DNA of 64,000 bases from Janthinobacterium aquaticum. Its GTDB lineage: Bacteria; Pseudomonadota; Gammaproteobacteria; Burkholderiales; Burkholderiaceae_D. Below the pieces are notes generated by a model. The model had not been told where the DNA came from. It did not search any database and saw only the letters and a program-made list of their open reading frames with translations. Location: positions 124,001 to 188,000 of the forward strand of contig NZ_WFLK01000002.1 in assembly GCF_009208565.1 (NCBI RefSeq). Direction: 5' to 3'. The position numbers were made by a program, and so were the translations under genes. This document shows, piece by piece, positions 17,201-26,520 of the stretch (the stretch's first letter is position 1; every line of letters starts with the position of its first letter).

Positions 17201-18151
17201 TCATGCCTGGCCGCTGTCGGCATCCGACACGCCGGCCAGGCCGAGGCTCGTTAGGCGCGCGCCGCCTTGCAGCAGCCATTTGCGGGCGGTGGCAATTACC
17301 GCGTCCGACAGCGTGCGCGTCAGCGGCGTCTGGATATCCCATGCATGCCACATCAGCGGCACATCGATGGCCTGGCCGGCCGCCACGTCCACCAGTTTGC
17401 CTTCGGCCAGCGATTTTTCCGCCTGCAACTGCGGCACCATGCCGTAGGCGTAGCCGGCTTCGATAAAGCGCACGAAGTCGCGCGCCGAACCGAGCACATG
17501 GTGCGGGTAGCGACCCGTATAGCCGAGCCGGTGTTCCAGGTAGCGCTCATGCATGGCGTCCTTGCTGCCGAAGGTAATCGCCGGCGCTAAGCTGACGGCC
17601 TCGGCTGTGAAACCGTCGGCAAACCACTGCTGCGCAAACGCCGGTGAAGCCAGGCACAGGTAGCGCATGCTGCCCAGCAGCGTGGCGGTGGTGCCGGCCA
17701 CCAGCTCGGTGGTGCTGGTCACGCAGGCAAACACGCGCCCTTCGCGCAGCTGGCTCAGGGTGTGGTCCTGGTCGTCCAGGCGAATATCGAGCAGGCACGA
17801 GGGCGGCGTCAGCAAGGGCCCCAGCGCTTCCGGTATCCAGGTGGCGGCGCTGTCGGCGTTGACGGCAATCGCCAGTTCCGGCAGCTGCGTGGTGGGGCCA
17901 GGCTTGGCGTCCAGCGCCGCTTCGAGCAGCTTGACCTGGCGGTAGTGGGCGATCAGGCGCTGGCCGGCCTCGGTCGGCTTGGGTGGCTGGCTGCGGATAA
18001 TCAGCAGTGTCCCCTCGAGGTTTTCCAGTGTGCGGATGCGCTGCGAGATGGCTGGCTGGCTGATGGCCAGCGCCTGCGCCGCGCGCTCGAAACTGCCCAG
18101 GCCGATCACGGCATCGAGCGCCGCCAGGCCACGGTAATCGACTGTGCGCAT
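17201..18151 (-). CDS. argP: LysR-family regulator ArgP (arginine/lysine responsive)
   Basis: 316 aa. The N-terminus, DYRGLAALDAVIGLGSFERAA followed by QPAISQRIRTLE, is the characteristic ArgP/IciA/LysG helix-turn-helix. The effector domain follows. It is divergent from an ArgO/LysE-type exporter whose start codon is 206 bp away, the standard pairing: ArgP activates argO when arginine is high and is inhibited by lysine in enterobacteria. The assignment rests on sequence and context together. Confidence 0.9.
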   Translation of the reverse strand: MRTVDYRGLAALDAVIGLGSFERAAQALAISQPAISQRIRTLENLEGTLLIIRSQPPKPTEAGQRLIAHYRQVKLLEAALDAKPGPTTQLPELAIAVNADSAATWIPEALGPLLTPPSCLLDIRLDDQDHTLSQLREGRVFACVTSTTELVAGTTATLLGSMRYLCLASPAFAQQWFADGFTAEAVSLAPAITFGSKDAMHERYLEHRLGYTGRYPHHVLGSARDFVRFIEAGYAYGMVPQLQAEKSLAEGKLVDVAAGQAIDVPLMWHAWDIQTPLTRTLSDAVIATARKWLLQGGARLTSLGLAGVSDADSGQA

Positions 18152-18357
18152 AAGAATGTCTTATATATGTTTAAAATCATTGATTATACTTATGTAAGCG
18201 CTTTCTTTAAAATAGTCGCTTGAGATAACTATTCCACGCCGCCGCGCCAGTCGCCGCGACATTTTCATCTTTCAATGATATTTCCGCCGTGTTGACACCG
18301 GCCGGATGCGAACGCCTGCGCGCGCGTGGAATGCAACAGCTTGGAAAGGCAAACACT
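18152..18357. promoter_or_regulatory. argP-argO divergent regulatory region
   Basis: The 206-bp gap is very A/T-rich on the argP side. CTTATATATG and CTTATGTAAG at about 18160-18199 form an imperfect dyad with TTTAAAATCA between, as expected for a LysR-type operator. AAAGG at about 18345 serves as the ribosome-binding site of argO. Exact promoters cannot be fixed by eye. Confidence 0.4.
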
Positions 18358-18963
18358 ATGGATAGCGCAATTTTCTTGAAAGGCATGGGCCTCGGCGCCA
18401 GCCTGATCGTGGCCATCGGCACACAAAACGCATTTTTATTGAAACAGGGCCTGAAACGCCATTATGTGCTTACCTGCATCCTGGTATGCCTGCTATGTGA
18501 CGCCATGCTGATTTCAGCCGGCGTGGCCGGCATGGGCAGCTTTATTGCCGATAACCCCAGCTTCCTGCTGTGGGCCAAGGCTGGCGGCGCCACCTTCCTG
18601 ATCGCCTATGGCCTGCGTGCAGCCAAATCGGCCTGGCGCCCTTCGGCGCTGAACGCCTCGACCGCCAAGGCGCCCGATGGTTACTGGGCCGTGATCGGCG
18701 CTGCGCTGGCGTTCAGCCTGCTCAACCCGCATGCGTTTCTCGACACCGTCATCCTGCTCGGCTCGATTGGCGGCCAGCATGACGGCGATGGACGCATCTA
18801 CTTTGCCGGCGGCGCCATTATGGCTTCGGCATTGTGGTTCTGCCTGCTGGGCTTTGGTGCGCGCTATCTGGCGCCGGTGTTTGCCAAGCCGGTTGCCTGG
18901 CGCGTGCTGGACGGTATTATTGCGCTGGTGATGTGGGCGATCGCGGCTTCCTTGTTCCTGTAA
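18358..18963 (+). CDS. argO: LysE/ArgO family basic amino-acid exporter
   Basis: 201 aa from the ATG at 18358, preceded by GGAAAGG; upstream in-frame ATG and TTG codons would only add a non-hydrophobic extension. The protein is a six-helix LysE-type exporter with the diagnostic GASLIVAIGTQNAFLLKQGL (about 12-31) and AFSLLNPHAFLDTVILLG. It exports L-arginine (and perhaps lysine) across the inner membrane, relieving excess from peptides or canavanine-like analogues. It is regulated by the adjacent argP. Confidence 0.92.
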   Translation: MDSAIFLKGMGLGASLIVAIGTQNAFLLKQGLKRHYVLTCILVCLLCDAMLISAGVAGMGSFIADNPSFLLWAKAGGATFLIAYGLRAAKSAWRPSALNASTAKAPDGYWAVIGAALAFSLLNPHAFLDTVILLGSIGGQHDGDGRIYFAGGAIMASALWFCLLGFGARYLAPVFAKPVAWRVLDGIIALVMWAIAASLFL

Positions 18964-19062
18964 GCAAGCCTGCGGAACGGCGGCGCGATTTCTGCTAAGG
19001 TAGGTTTTTCAGGCCGGCGTCCGGGTGATCCCGGGTGGCCGCCATACCGCACAGAGGACACC

Positions 19063-19518
19063 ATGACATCAACTACGCCCGACGCCCTGCATATCGTTTG
19101 CCCGCACTGCGACACCGTCAATCGCCTGCCGCCAGCACGCCTTGCCGAACAGCCCACCTGCGGCAAATGCCAGAAAGCGCTGTTTACCGGCCAGCCGGTC
19201 GACCTGGCCAGCGCGCGTTTTCTCAAGCATATCGAACGCAGCGATATTCCCGTGCTGGTCGACTTCTGGGCGCCGTGGTGCGGCCCTTGCCGTACCATGA
19301 CGCCGTTCTACGCCCAGGCCGCGCAGACGCTGGAGCCGCATTTCCGCGTGGTCAAGGTCAACACCGAAGCGTCGCCCGATATCGGCAGCCGCTACAATAT
19401 CCGCAGCATTCCCACGCTGGCGCTGTTTCGCAACGGCCGCGAAGTGGCGCGCCAGCCCGGTGCGGTCGACGCCAATACGATTATTGCCTGGGCGCGCAAG
19501 GCCAATCAAGCGCAATAA
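19063..19518 (+). CDS. trxC: thioredoxin 2 (zinc-ribbon thioredoxin)
   Basis: 151 aa. An N-terminal zinc ribbon is formed by CPHC (13-16) and CGKC (33-36). The thioredoxin domain has the active site FWAPWCGPC (Cys73, Cys76) and the cis-Pro in SIPTL. This is TrxC, a cytosolic disulfide reductase often induced by oxidative stress. It is a single gene between argO and a DUF1287 gene on the same strand. Confidence 0.95.
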   Translation: MTSTTPDALHIVCPHCDTVNRLPPARLAEQPTCGKCQKALFTGQPVDLASARFLKHIERSDIPVLVDFWAPWCGPCRTMTPFYAQAAQTLEPHFRVVKVNTEASPDIGSRYNIRSIPTLALFRNGREVARQPGAVDANTIIAWARKANQAQ

Positions 19519-19584
19519 GGTTTCATGCGTCGCAGCAAGCGCCTTTGCGCTACAGTCATATTTTCCCCATTTCATGACTTGTCC

Positions 19585-20166
19585 ATGCGTCTACTGCCTG
19601 TATTGCTGTTTTCCCTGCTGATTGCACCAGCTTTCAGCGCCACCGCTTCCACGCCGCTGGTTGCCGCCGCCCGCAGCCAGGTAGGCGTGACGCTGTCCTA
19701 CGATCCGCGCTACGAGCGCTTGACCTATCCGGGTGGCGACGTGCCGCCCGAGCGCGGCGTGTGCACCGACGTGGTGGTGCGCGCCTATCGCAAGCTTGGG
19801 GCCGACCTGCAGGTGCTGGTGCATGAAGACATGAAAAAATCGTGGGCCGTCTACCAGAAGAACGGGCGCTGGCAGATGAAGGCGCCGGATCGTAATATCG
19901 ACCACCGGCGCGTGCCTAACCTGGCCACTTTTTTCGGCCGCCACGGCAGCAGCCTGCCACCGAGCAAGGCGCCGCACGACTATCGCCCGGGCGATATCGT
20001 GACCTGGCTGCTGCCGGGTAACCTGACCCATATCGGCATTGTCAGCGACAAGCAAACGAGTAGCGGGGTGCCGCTGATTATTCATAATATCGGCGCCGGT
20101 ACGCGCGAGGAGGATATCCTGTTCGGTTATGCCGTCACGGGCCACTATCGCTGGCAACCGAGGTAG
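19585..20166 (+). CDS. DUF1287 protein, exported
   Basis: 193 aa from the ATG at 19585, which begins a signal peptide (LLPVLLFSLLIAPAFSATA). An in-frame ATG at 19525 would put 20 hydrophilic residues ahead of the signal, though AAGG lies before it. Conserved phrases are YDPRYERLTYPGGDVP, RGVCTDVVVRAYRKLG with a likely catalytic Cys, YRPGDIVTW and LTHIGIVSD with a His. The Cys-His arrangement suggests an NlpC/P60-like papain fold acting in the periplasm, but no activity is established. Its 3' end overlaps the convergent regulator gene by 32 bp. Confidence 0.85.
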   Translation: MRLLPVLLFSLLIAPAFSATASTPLVAAARSQVGVTLSYDPRYERLTYPGGDVPPERGVCTDVVVRAYRKLGADLQVLVHEDMKKSWAVYQKNGRWQMKAPDRNIDHRRVPNLATFFGRHGSSLPPSKAPHDYRPGDIVTWLLPGNLTHIGIVSDKQTSSGVPLIIHNIGAGTREEDILFGYAVTGHYRWQPR

Positions 20167-21616
20167 ATGCCGAACTTGGCGCCAGTTGCTGCACGATAGC
20201 GTGCACGATGGCCAGCGCTGCATCGATATCGAGCGTGTCGATGGCGCCGTAGCCCAGATACAGGCCGTCGCGGCCAGCCTGGCCGTGATAGAACTGCGCT
20301 ACCGACAATAGCCCGACGTCCTGCTGGCGGGCGCGGCGCAGCAGCTGTGCCATGTCCAGCGCCACGCTGGCGCGCACCAGCGCCGTCATATGAAAGCCGG
20401 CGGTGGCCGGCACCAGTTCGAACCACGGTGCCAGCGCGCCATGGAACCAGTGCTGCAGCCGTGCGCGTCGCGCCGCATAGACCTCATGGCAGCGGCGGAT
20501 ATGACGCAGCAGATGGCCGTCGCCGATAAACTTGGCCAGCGCCAGCTGGTTCAGGCTGGGCGTATGCCAGTCGTGCAGGTATTTGACGGTCTGCACAGCC
20601 TTGAGCAGTGCAGGGGGCAGCACGGCGTAACCGAGGCGCAGCTCGGGCAGCATGGTCTTGGAAAAACTGCCGACATGCACCACCAGGCCATGCAGGTCCA
20701 TGCTTTGCAGCGAGTCGGTCGGCCGGCCCTCATAGCGGTAGGCGCTGTCGTAATCGTCTTCCACGATAACCGCACCGAGTTCCCTGGCGCGCGCCAGCAG
20801 CGCCTGGCGGCGTGCCATGCTCATCGGCATGCCGAGCGGGAACTGGTGCGCCGGCGTGACATAGATCAATCGTGTGCCGTCCGGTATCTGCGCCACTTGC
20901 ATGCCTTCTGCATCGACCGGCACGCCCACCACCGTGGCGCCCTGGCAGGCGTACAGCTGGCGCGCCATCGGGTAGCCCGGTTCTTCCACTGCCACCGTGT
21001 CGCCCGGTTCGAGCAGCGTCAGGCCCAAGAGCGACAATGCCTGCTGCGCGCCGGCCGTGACCAGTACCTGCTCCGGTGTACAGACGATGCCGCGGCTAAA
21101 CGCAGCGTGGCCGGCAATGGCCGCGCGCAATCCGGCCAGGCCTTCGACCGGTGCATAGTTGCCACGCTCGCCGCGGTCCTGGCGCAGCGCCTGCAGCACG
21201 CAGCTGCGCCAGGCTTCCTGCGGAAACAGCGACGGCGTGGCGCGCCCGCCAATAAACGCATAACGCGCTCTTTCCGACTTGGGCCCTTGAACCAGCGGAC
21301 GCGGCGCAGCTTCCCAGCGCGCCAGGCGCGCGCTGCTGGCAAGCGCCACGGTGTGCTGGGGCTTGGGTGCAGAAGCCGGTGGCGCCTGTACGAAGCTGCC
21401 TACGCCCACGCGGCCCTGCAGCAGCTTTTCATAGCCGAGCCGGTCATACACGTCCGATACGGTCTTGCGCGACAGGCCCAGCTGGCTGGCCAGCAGGCGC
21501 GACGGCGGCAACTGCTGGCCGTCGGCCAGGCGCCCGCTGCGGATGGCGTCGCTCAGTTGCCGGTATAACTGGCCGCCGAGGTCGCGCGTGCCTTCGATAC
21601 TGATATGAAGTTCCAT
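20135..21616 (-). CDS. MocR/PdxR-type regulator (GntR HTH fused to aminotransferase domain)
   Basis: 493 aa. Residues ~10-75 form a GntR winged HTH (LYRQLSDAIRSGRLADGQQLPPSRLLASQLGLSR, here cited in part). Residues ~115-480 form a fold-type-I aminotransferase domain with the PLP-lysine motif VGSFSKTMLPELRLGY. Such proteins sense PLP or an amino-group ligand. It is divergent from an AhpD-like gene starting 92 bp away, which is its most likely target. The 3' end overlaps the DUF1287 gene. Whether it controls pyridoxal synthesis (PdxR proper) is not shown. Confidence 0.9.
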   Translation of the reverse strand: MELHISIEGTRDLGGQLYRQLSDAIRSGRLADGQQLPPSRLLASQLGLSRKTVSDVYDRLGYEKLLQGRVGVGSFVQAPPASAPKPQHTVALASSARLARWEAAPRPLVQGPKSERARYAFIGGRATPSLFPQEAWRSCVLQALRQDRGERGNYAPVEGLAGLRAAIAGHAAFSRGIVCTPEQVLVTAGAQQALSLLGLTLLEPGDTVAVEEPGYPMARQLYACQGATVVGVPVDAEGMQVAQIPDGTRLIYVTPAHQFPLGMPMSMARRQALLARARELGAVIVEDDYDSAYRYEGRPTDSLQSMDLHGLVVHVGSFSKTMLPELRLGYAVLPPALLKAVQTVKYLHDWHTPSLNQLALAKFIGDGHLLRHIRRCHEVYAARRARLQHWFHGALAPWFELVPATAGFHMTALVRASVALDMAQLLRRARQQDVGLLSVAQFYHGQAGRDGLYLGYGAIDTLDIDAALAIVHAIVQQLAPSSASTSVASDSGP

Positions 21617-21707
21617 CTTGGTCTGCCGTGATTGCGCTCGATTGGTCTGCCGCGCCTGTGCGCGGCAATTTTAGAATAGCTTCTTTACCTCAACAAGGAA
21701 TGCCATC

Positions 21708-22148
21708 ATGACACAGCAACGCCACGACTTCATGCAAGCCTCGCCCGATACCGTCAAAGCTATGTATGCGCTTGAAGGCGCGATTGCCAAGTTCGGCATT
21801 GAGCATTCGCTGCTTGAACTGATCCGCCTGCGCGCCTCGCAGATCAATGGCTGCGCCTTTTGCGTCGACATGCATACGGCCGACGCGCGCAAGGCCGGCG
21901 AAACCGAGCGCCGCCTGTACGCCGTCTCGGTCTGGCGCGAGACGCCGTTCTTTACGCCACGCGAGCGCGCCGTACTGGCCTGGACCGAAGCGCTGACCAA
22001 TATCGCGCAGCAGCATCCTCAAGACGCCGACTACGCAGCGCTGGCGGCCGAACTGACACCGGCCGAGATGGTCAACGTATCGCTGGCCATCGGCACCATC
22101 AATACCTGGAATCGCCTGGCGGTCGGCTTTGGCAAAATGCCGGACTAA
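21708..22148 (+). CDS. carboxymuconolactone decarboxylase / AhpD-family protein
   Basis: 146 aa, all-helical, with the redox motif NGCAFCVDMH (CxxC plus following His) and RERAVLAWTEALT, both typical of the AhpD-like branch. Such proteins are small peroxidase-like or thiol-redox enzymes of the cytosol. It is divergent from a MocR-type regulator, a common pairing. Confidence 0.9.
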   Translation: MTQQRHDFMQASPDTVKAMYALEGAIAKFGIEHSLLELIRLRASQINGCAFCVDMHTADARKAGETERRLYAVSVWRETPFFTPRERAVLAWTEALTNIAQQHPQDADYAALAAELTPAEMVNVSLAIGTINTWNRLAVGFGKMPD

Positions 22149-22225
22149 GTTTGCAGGCGAACCGACGCCTGTTTGCGCTTGGCTGTATGCTGCTGCCATT
22201 GTCCACCTGATATGAGGAGCCAGCA

Positions 22226-22534
22226 ATGCAAGCATTTACCGGAAGCGATGCCGAGCGCACGCCAGAACAGCAGGAGCAGCATGAGCAGGCACGGCGCGAA
22301 TTCGTGGCCGAACTGTGGCGCCGCTACGAGGCGCTGCAGGAATGGGCCATCAGCAACTGGCCCGACCCGCAGCATCCTTTGAGCTCGGCCGACTTTGTCG
22401 AAGCGCGCAAGGAAATTCTGAGCCTGCGCTCGCCGACCGGATCGCTGAACCAACCCAACCACGCCGATGCAGCCGCCGAGCCGGAAGACGGCGGCCCGCA
22501 ATACCGCGATGTAACCCCCGCACCCTGGCCTTGA
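22226..22534 (+). CDS. small hypothetical protein, 102 aa
   Basis: The start is supported by TGAGGAGCCAGCA directly before the ATG. The sequence is hydrophilic: a Gln/Glu/Arg-rich N-terminal helix with EFVAELWRRYEALQEWAISNWPD, then a Pro/Glu-rich tail ending TPAPWP. No export signal or known domain is visible. It lies alone between the AhpD-like gene and the convergent exporter gene. Confidence 0.6.
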   Translation: MQAFTGSDAERTPEQQEQHEQARREFVAELWRRYEALQEWAISNWPDPQHPLSSADFVEARKEILSLRSPTGSLNQPNHADAAAEPEDGGPQYRDVTPAPWP

Positions 22535-22562
22535 GGGTGGGGGACGGCCGCTGAGGCCTGAA

Positions 22563-23741
22563 TTACGATTTTTTACCCGTTGAAGCCACCCCAACCCAGC
22601 ACAGCAGCGCCACCAGCAGGCCGCCCATCACGCCGTAGGCGAGCTTGAGGGCGCTGTCGAACAGCAGCGGCGCGACCAGGCCCGAGACCAGCGCAAACAG
22701 CAGCATCTGGATAAACGACTGCATCGACGAAGCCAGGCCGCTGTTGTTGGGGAAGTGGTTGAGCGCCATCAGCGTCATTGGCGGCATGGCGATCGACAGC
22801 GCAAACGAGTAGAAGAACAGCGGCAGCACGGCCCACGGCACTTCGGCGGCAAAGAAGAGGTTGTAGCCAATATTGGCGGCGGCAGCAACGATCATCAGCA
22901 CGAAGCCGGCCCAGATCATCTGGCGCTGGCTATAGCGGTGCGCGATCTTGCCCGACAGGGCCGAGCCGAACACCATGCCGCTGATCAGGGGAATAAACAG
23001 CCAGGCAAACGCCGTCTCGGGCAGGTGCAGGATATTCATGATGAAGTACGCGGCCGAGCCGATATACAGCGCAAAGCCGCCAAAGGCCGCGCCGATGGCC
23101 ACCGACAGCAGCAGGAACTGGCGGTGGCGCAGTACGCTCCAGTAATTGACGGCGATCTGGCCCAGATGGAAGGCGTGGCGCTGCTCTTTGGGCAGGCTTT
23201 CCGGCAGGGCGCGATACACCACCACGAACATCAGCACGCCAAAGCCGGTCAGGAACCAGAACACCGAGCGCCAGCCCAGCGCCACCTGCAGCCAGCCGCC
23301 CAGTACCGGGGCAATCGCCGGCGCCAGCGCAAACACCATCATGATATGCGACAGGATTTTTTGTGCTTCGGCGCCCGCATAGCGGTCCTGCACGATGGCG
23401 CGCCCGATCACCGAGCCGGCGCCGGCCGACAGGCCCTGCAGCACGCGCCAGGCCAGCAGCACGCCCAGCGACGGCGCCAGCGCGGCGCCGATCGAGGCAA
23501 TCACGTACAGCACCAGCGATACCAGGATTACCGGGCGGCGGCCAAACGAGTCCGACAGGGTGCCGTAAAACAGCATCATGAAGGCAAAGGTAAACAGGAA
23601 AAAGCTCAGCGTCTGCTGCACCAGCAAGGGGCTGGTGTGCAGATCCTGCACAATCGCAGGGAAGGAGGGCAGGTAGGTGTCAATGGCCAGCGGTCCGACC
23701 ATCGCCAGGCCCGCCAGTATCCAGGTTAATAATTTAGTCAT
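22563..23741 (-). CDS. Bcr/CflA-family MFS drug exporter
   Basis: 392 aa from the ATG at 23741; a TTG 6 bases upstream is also in frame. About 12 membrane helices are visible. The start TKLLTWILAGLAMVGPLAIDTYLPSFP (given in part) and motif A (YGTLSDSFGRRPVI) are diagnostic of the Bcr/CflA group, and the TM5 motif C (FALAPAIAPVLGGWL) marks an antiporter. It exports drugs or metabolites such as bicyclomycin or cysteine in relatives. It is divergent from the serine acetyltransferase gene, which invites the thought of a cysteine-related role, but this is inference. Confidence 0.9.
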   Translation of the reverse strand: MTKLLTWILAGLAMVGPLAIDTYLPSFPAIVQDLHTSPLLVQQTLSFFLFTFAFMMLFYGTLSDSFGRRPVILVSLVLYVIASIGAALAPSLGVLLAWRVLQGLSAGAGSVIGRAIVQDRYAGAEAQKILSHIMMVFALAPAIAPVLGGWLQVALGWRSVFWFLTGFGVLMFVVVYRALPESLPKEQRHAFHLGQIAVNYWSVLRHRQFLLLSVAIGAAFGGFALYIGSAAYFIMNILHLPETAFAWLFIPLISGMVFGSALSGKIAHRYSQRQMIWAGFVLMIVAAAANIGYNLFFAAEVPWAVLPLFFYSFALSIAMPPMTLMALNHFPNNSGLASSMQSFIQMLLFALVSGLVAPLLFDSALKLAYGVMGGLLVALLCWVGVASTGKKS

Positions 23742-23825
23742 GTTCAACGGTGTTTTTGTTAGGCCGCCATTTTACGCGAGTGGCGCAAACTCGGTTGGCG
23801 ACGCCATCGGCCGTATATGCGGATT

Positions 23826-23837
23826 TTGCATATGCAA
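23826..23837. promoter_or_regulatory. palindrome in MFS-cysE divergent region
   Basis: TTGCATATGCAA is a perfect 12-bp palindrome near the middle of the 178-bp gap between the divergent exporter and serine acetyltransferase genes. A related TATGC precedes it and TGCGAAA follows. It is a plausible operator; no regulator gene adjoins it. Confidence 0.4.
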
Positions 23838-23919
23838 GTGCGAAATTGTTCGTAGGCGAGTCCGCCATGAGCCGCTAAGCTGGTGCGGCGCAACCGCTAC
23901 TTCTACCTTCAGGCCATAC

Positions 23920-24858
23920 ATGTACAACAGCAATCTGCCCGGCCCGGTGTCGGCGCCACATTCCGCCGACGATGCCGCCCAATGGAACCTGGGCCCGGTG
24001 ATCGCCGCCCTGCGCGTCTCGCGCGAGGACAAGCACAAGATCCGCCACCAGGGCAGGGTGCGCGAACTGCCGTCGCGCGAAGCGTTGATCACCATCGTCA
24101 ACGGCCTGTCGGCCGCGCTGTTCCCGACCCATTACGGGCGGCCGAACCTGACCGACGAGAGCATCGATTATTTTGTCGGCGATACATTGAACACCACCCT
24201 CAACCGCCTGTCCGAACAGGTGCGGCGCGGCCTGCTGTTTTCCGATGAGAGCGAGGCCGATGAGGCCCAACTGGCGACCAGGGCGCGCGACATTACGCGC
24301 GCCTTTGCTGCCAGCCTGCCGGACATCCGCGCGCTGCTGGTGTCGGACGTGCAGGCAGCCTACGCGGGCGATCCGGCCGCCACCTCGATTGCCGAAATCA
24401 TGCTGTGCTACCCGGGCACCATCGCCATTTTGTACCACCGCCTGGCGCACCAGCTGCAGGCGCTCGGTTCGCCCTTCCTGGCGCGGCTCATTGCCGATAT
24501 CGCCCATACCCTGACCGGCATCGATATCCATCCGGGTGCGCAGATCGGCGCCAGTTTCTTTATCGACCATGGCACCGGCGTGGTAATCGGCGAGACGGCC
24601 ATTATCGGCCAGCGCGTGCGCCTGTACCAGGCCGTCACGCTGGGCGCCAAGCGCTTCCCGGCCGACGCCAGCGGGGTGCTGATCAAGGGCACGCCGCGCC
24701 ATCCGATTGTCGAGGACGACGTGGTGATCTACGCCGGCGCCACCGTGCTGGGGCGCATTACCATCGGCGCCGGCTCCACCGTGGGCGGCAATGTCTGGCT
24801 GACCCACAGCGTGCCGCCGGGCAGCAACGTCTCGCAGGCGCATAGCCGCAGCGACTAG
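23920..24858 (+). CDS. cysE: serine O-acetyltransferase (EpsC-type)
   Basis: 312 aa from the ATG at 23920; the frame is open upstream, but that stretch lacks coding character and covers the divergent gap. The N-terminal helical domain is of the longer EpsC type. From residue ~190 there is a left-handed beta-helix of hexapeptides with DIHPGAQIGASFFIDHGTGVVIGETA, containing the catalytic Asp/His pair. It transfers acetyl from acetyl-CoA to serine, giving O-acetylserine for cysteine synthesis. The tail ends HSRSD without the C-terminal Ile typical of enzymes that dock into CysK. Confidence 0.92.
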   Translation: MYNSNLPGPVSAPHSADDAAQWNLGPVIAALRVSREDKHKIRHQGRVRELPSREALITIVNGLSAALFPTHYGRPNLTDESIDYFVGDTLNTTLNRLSEQVRRGLLFSDESEADEAQLATRARDITRAFAASLPDIRALLVSDVQAAYAGDPAATSIAEIMLCYPGTIAILYHRLAHQLQALGSPFLARLIADIAHTLTGIDIHPGAQIGASFFIDHGTGVVIGETAIIGQRVRLYQAVTLGAKRFPADASGVLIKGTPRHPIVEDDVVIYAGATVLGRITIGAGSTVGGNVWLTHSVPPGSNVSQAHSRSD

Positions 24859-24918
24859 CGCGCCTGATCCGTCATCCGGTGTAGCATGGCGTGTTTTCAA
24901 CCGGACGACAGGCCTGGC

Positions 24919-25536
24919 ATGTATGACGGCGAACGTTTCAACGGTATTTCCCATGCAATCGGTGCGCTGCTGGCAGTTGTCGGCGGCGTTATTCTGATCG
25001 TGGCGGCGGCGCGCACCGGTGACCCCTGGAAAATCGTCAGCTGCAGTGTCTATGCAACCATGCTGCTGACGCTGTATCTGACCTCGACGCTCTATCACAG
25101 CGTGCGCGGCAAGGCCAAGCCGGTGCTGCAGCGGCTTGACCATTGCGCGATCTATCTGCTGATTGCGGGGACGTATACGCCGTTCATGCTGGTCAGCCTG
25201 CGCGGGCCCTGGGGCTGGTCGCTGTTTGGCGTGGTATGGGGCCTGGCCGTGATCGGCATCGTGCAGGAATGGTTGTTTGCAAAGGGCGCGCGCATCGTGT
25301 CGCTGGTGATCTATATCGCCATGGGCTGGCTGGTGGTGATCGGCATCAAGCCGCTCTTGGCTGCGCTGGACACACGTGCCATTGCCTGGCTGGTCGCTGG
25401 CGGCCTCAGTTACACCGGTGGCATCGGTTTCTATATCGCTGACGGCAGGCTGCGCCACGCCCACGGTATCTGGCATCTGTTTGTGCTCGTTGGCAGCATG
25501 TGTCATTTTATTGCGATCCTGCTCTACGTCGTCTAG
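24919..25536 (+). CDS. hemolysin III / TrhA-family membrane protein
   Basis: 205 aa from the ATG at 24919 (an ATG at 24886 would add 11 residues). Seven membrane segments of the HlyIII/PAQR family: GERFNGISHAIGALLA at the start, LTSTLYHSVRG, LDHCAIYLLIAGTYTPF and HGIWHLFVLVGSMCHF. The conserved Ser/His/Asp/His set for metal binding is present. In bacteria this family affects membrane fluidity and lipid homeostasis; true hemolysis is not implied. Confidence 0.9.
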   Translation: MYDGERFNGISHAIGALLAVVGGVILIVAAARTGDPWKIVSCSVYATMLLTLYLTSTLYHSVRGKAKPVLQRLDHCAIYLLIAGTYTPFMLVSLRGPWGWSLFGVVWGLAVIGIVQEWLFAKGARIVSLVIYIAMGWLVVIGIKPLLAALDTRAIAWLVAGGLSYTGGIGFYIADGRLRHAHGIWHLFVLVGSMCHFIAILLYVV

Positions 25537-25623
25537 CCGGGGATAGATAATATAGTCGCAAGAAACTATTGCTCGATTTCCATTATAATGGCCCGATCTG
25601 TGAGATAGAGGCAATAATAAGCA

Positions 25624-26505
25624 ATGGATATCAACTCCGACGATCTGAAAATTTTCGTCACCGTGATCGACAGCGGCACCCTTAGCGCAGCGGCCGTGCA
25701 TCTGGGGCAGACCACGTCGGGCGTCAGCCGCGGCCTGTCGCGCCTGGAAGACAAGCTGGCCACCTCGCTGCTGACGCGCACCACGCGCCGCATGGAGCTG
25801 ACGGAAGAAGGCCAGCTGTTCCTCGACAAGGCGCGCGCCATCCTGGCTTCGATGGAAGACGTGGAAGAGTCGATCCGTATCCGCCGCCAGAAGCCGGCGG
25901 GGCGCTTGTCGGTCGATGCTGCTTCGCCCTTTATGCTGCACTGCGTGGTGCCGCATGTGGCCGAGTTTCGCGCCATGTATCCCGAGATCCGGCTCGAGCT
26001 GACCAGCAACGACCAGATTGCCGACCTGCTCGAACACCGCACCGATATTGCCATCCGCATCGGCGCGCTGGTCGATTCGACCCTGCATGCGCGTCCGCTC
26101 ACCTCCAGCGCATTGCATATCCTGGCCGCGCCTGCCTATCTGGCGCGCCACGGCGCACCGGCCTCGCCGGAAGAGCTGAATCAGCATGCGCTGCTCGGTT
26201 TTGCGCAGTATGAACTGGGCAATCAGTGGCCGCTGCGCCACGCCAGCGGCAACAGCCTGCAGATCGCGCCGGCGCTGGCCGCCTCCAGCGGCGAGACGCT
26301 GCGCCAGCTGGCCCTGCACGACCAGGGCATCGTCTGCCTGGCCGACTTCATGACGCGCGCCGATATCGCTGCCGGCCGGCTGGTGCCGCTGCTCGCGCCG
26401 TTCAATACCGGCTACCGCCAGCAGATTCACGCCGTCTACTACCGCAACACCCAGCTGGCGCAACGCATCAGCTGCTTTCTCGAGTTCCTGCAGCAGAAGC
26501 TGTAA
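25624..26505 (+). CDS. LysR-family transcriptional regulator
   Basis: 293 aa with a typical HTH (FVTVIDSGTLSAAAVHLGQT...GVSRGLSRLEDKLATSLLTR, about 11-52) and a substrate-binding domain from about 90. It belongs to the large subgroup with ARPLTSSALHILAAPAYLARHG. It is flanked by a hemolysin-III gene on the same strand and a convergent c-di-GMP gene, so its target is not obvious from context. Confidence 0.92.
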   Translation: MDINSDDLKIFVTVIDSGTLSAAAVHLGQTTSGVSRGLSRLEDKLATSLLTRTTRRMELTEEGQLFLDKARAILASMEDVEESIRIRRQKPAGRLSVDAASPFMLHCVVPHVAEFRAMYPEIRLELTSNDQIADLLEHRTDIAIRIGALVDSTLHARPLTSSALHILAAPAYLARHGAPASPEELNQHALLGFAQYELGNQWPLRHASGNSLQIAPALAASSGETLRQLALHDQGIVCLADFMTRADIAAGRLVPLLAPFNTGYRQQIHAVYYRNTQLAQRISCFLEFLQQKL

Positions 26506-26520
26506 CAGGATCGGCCGGAA

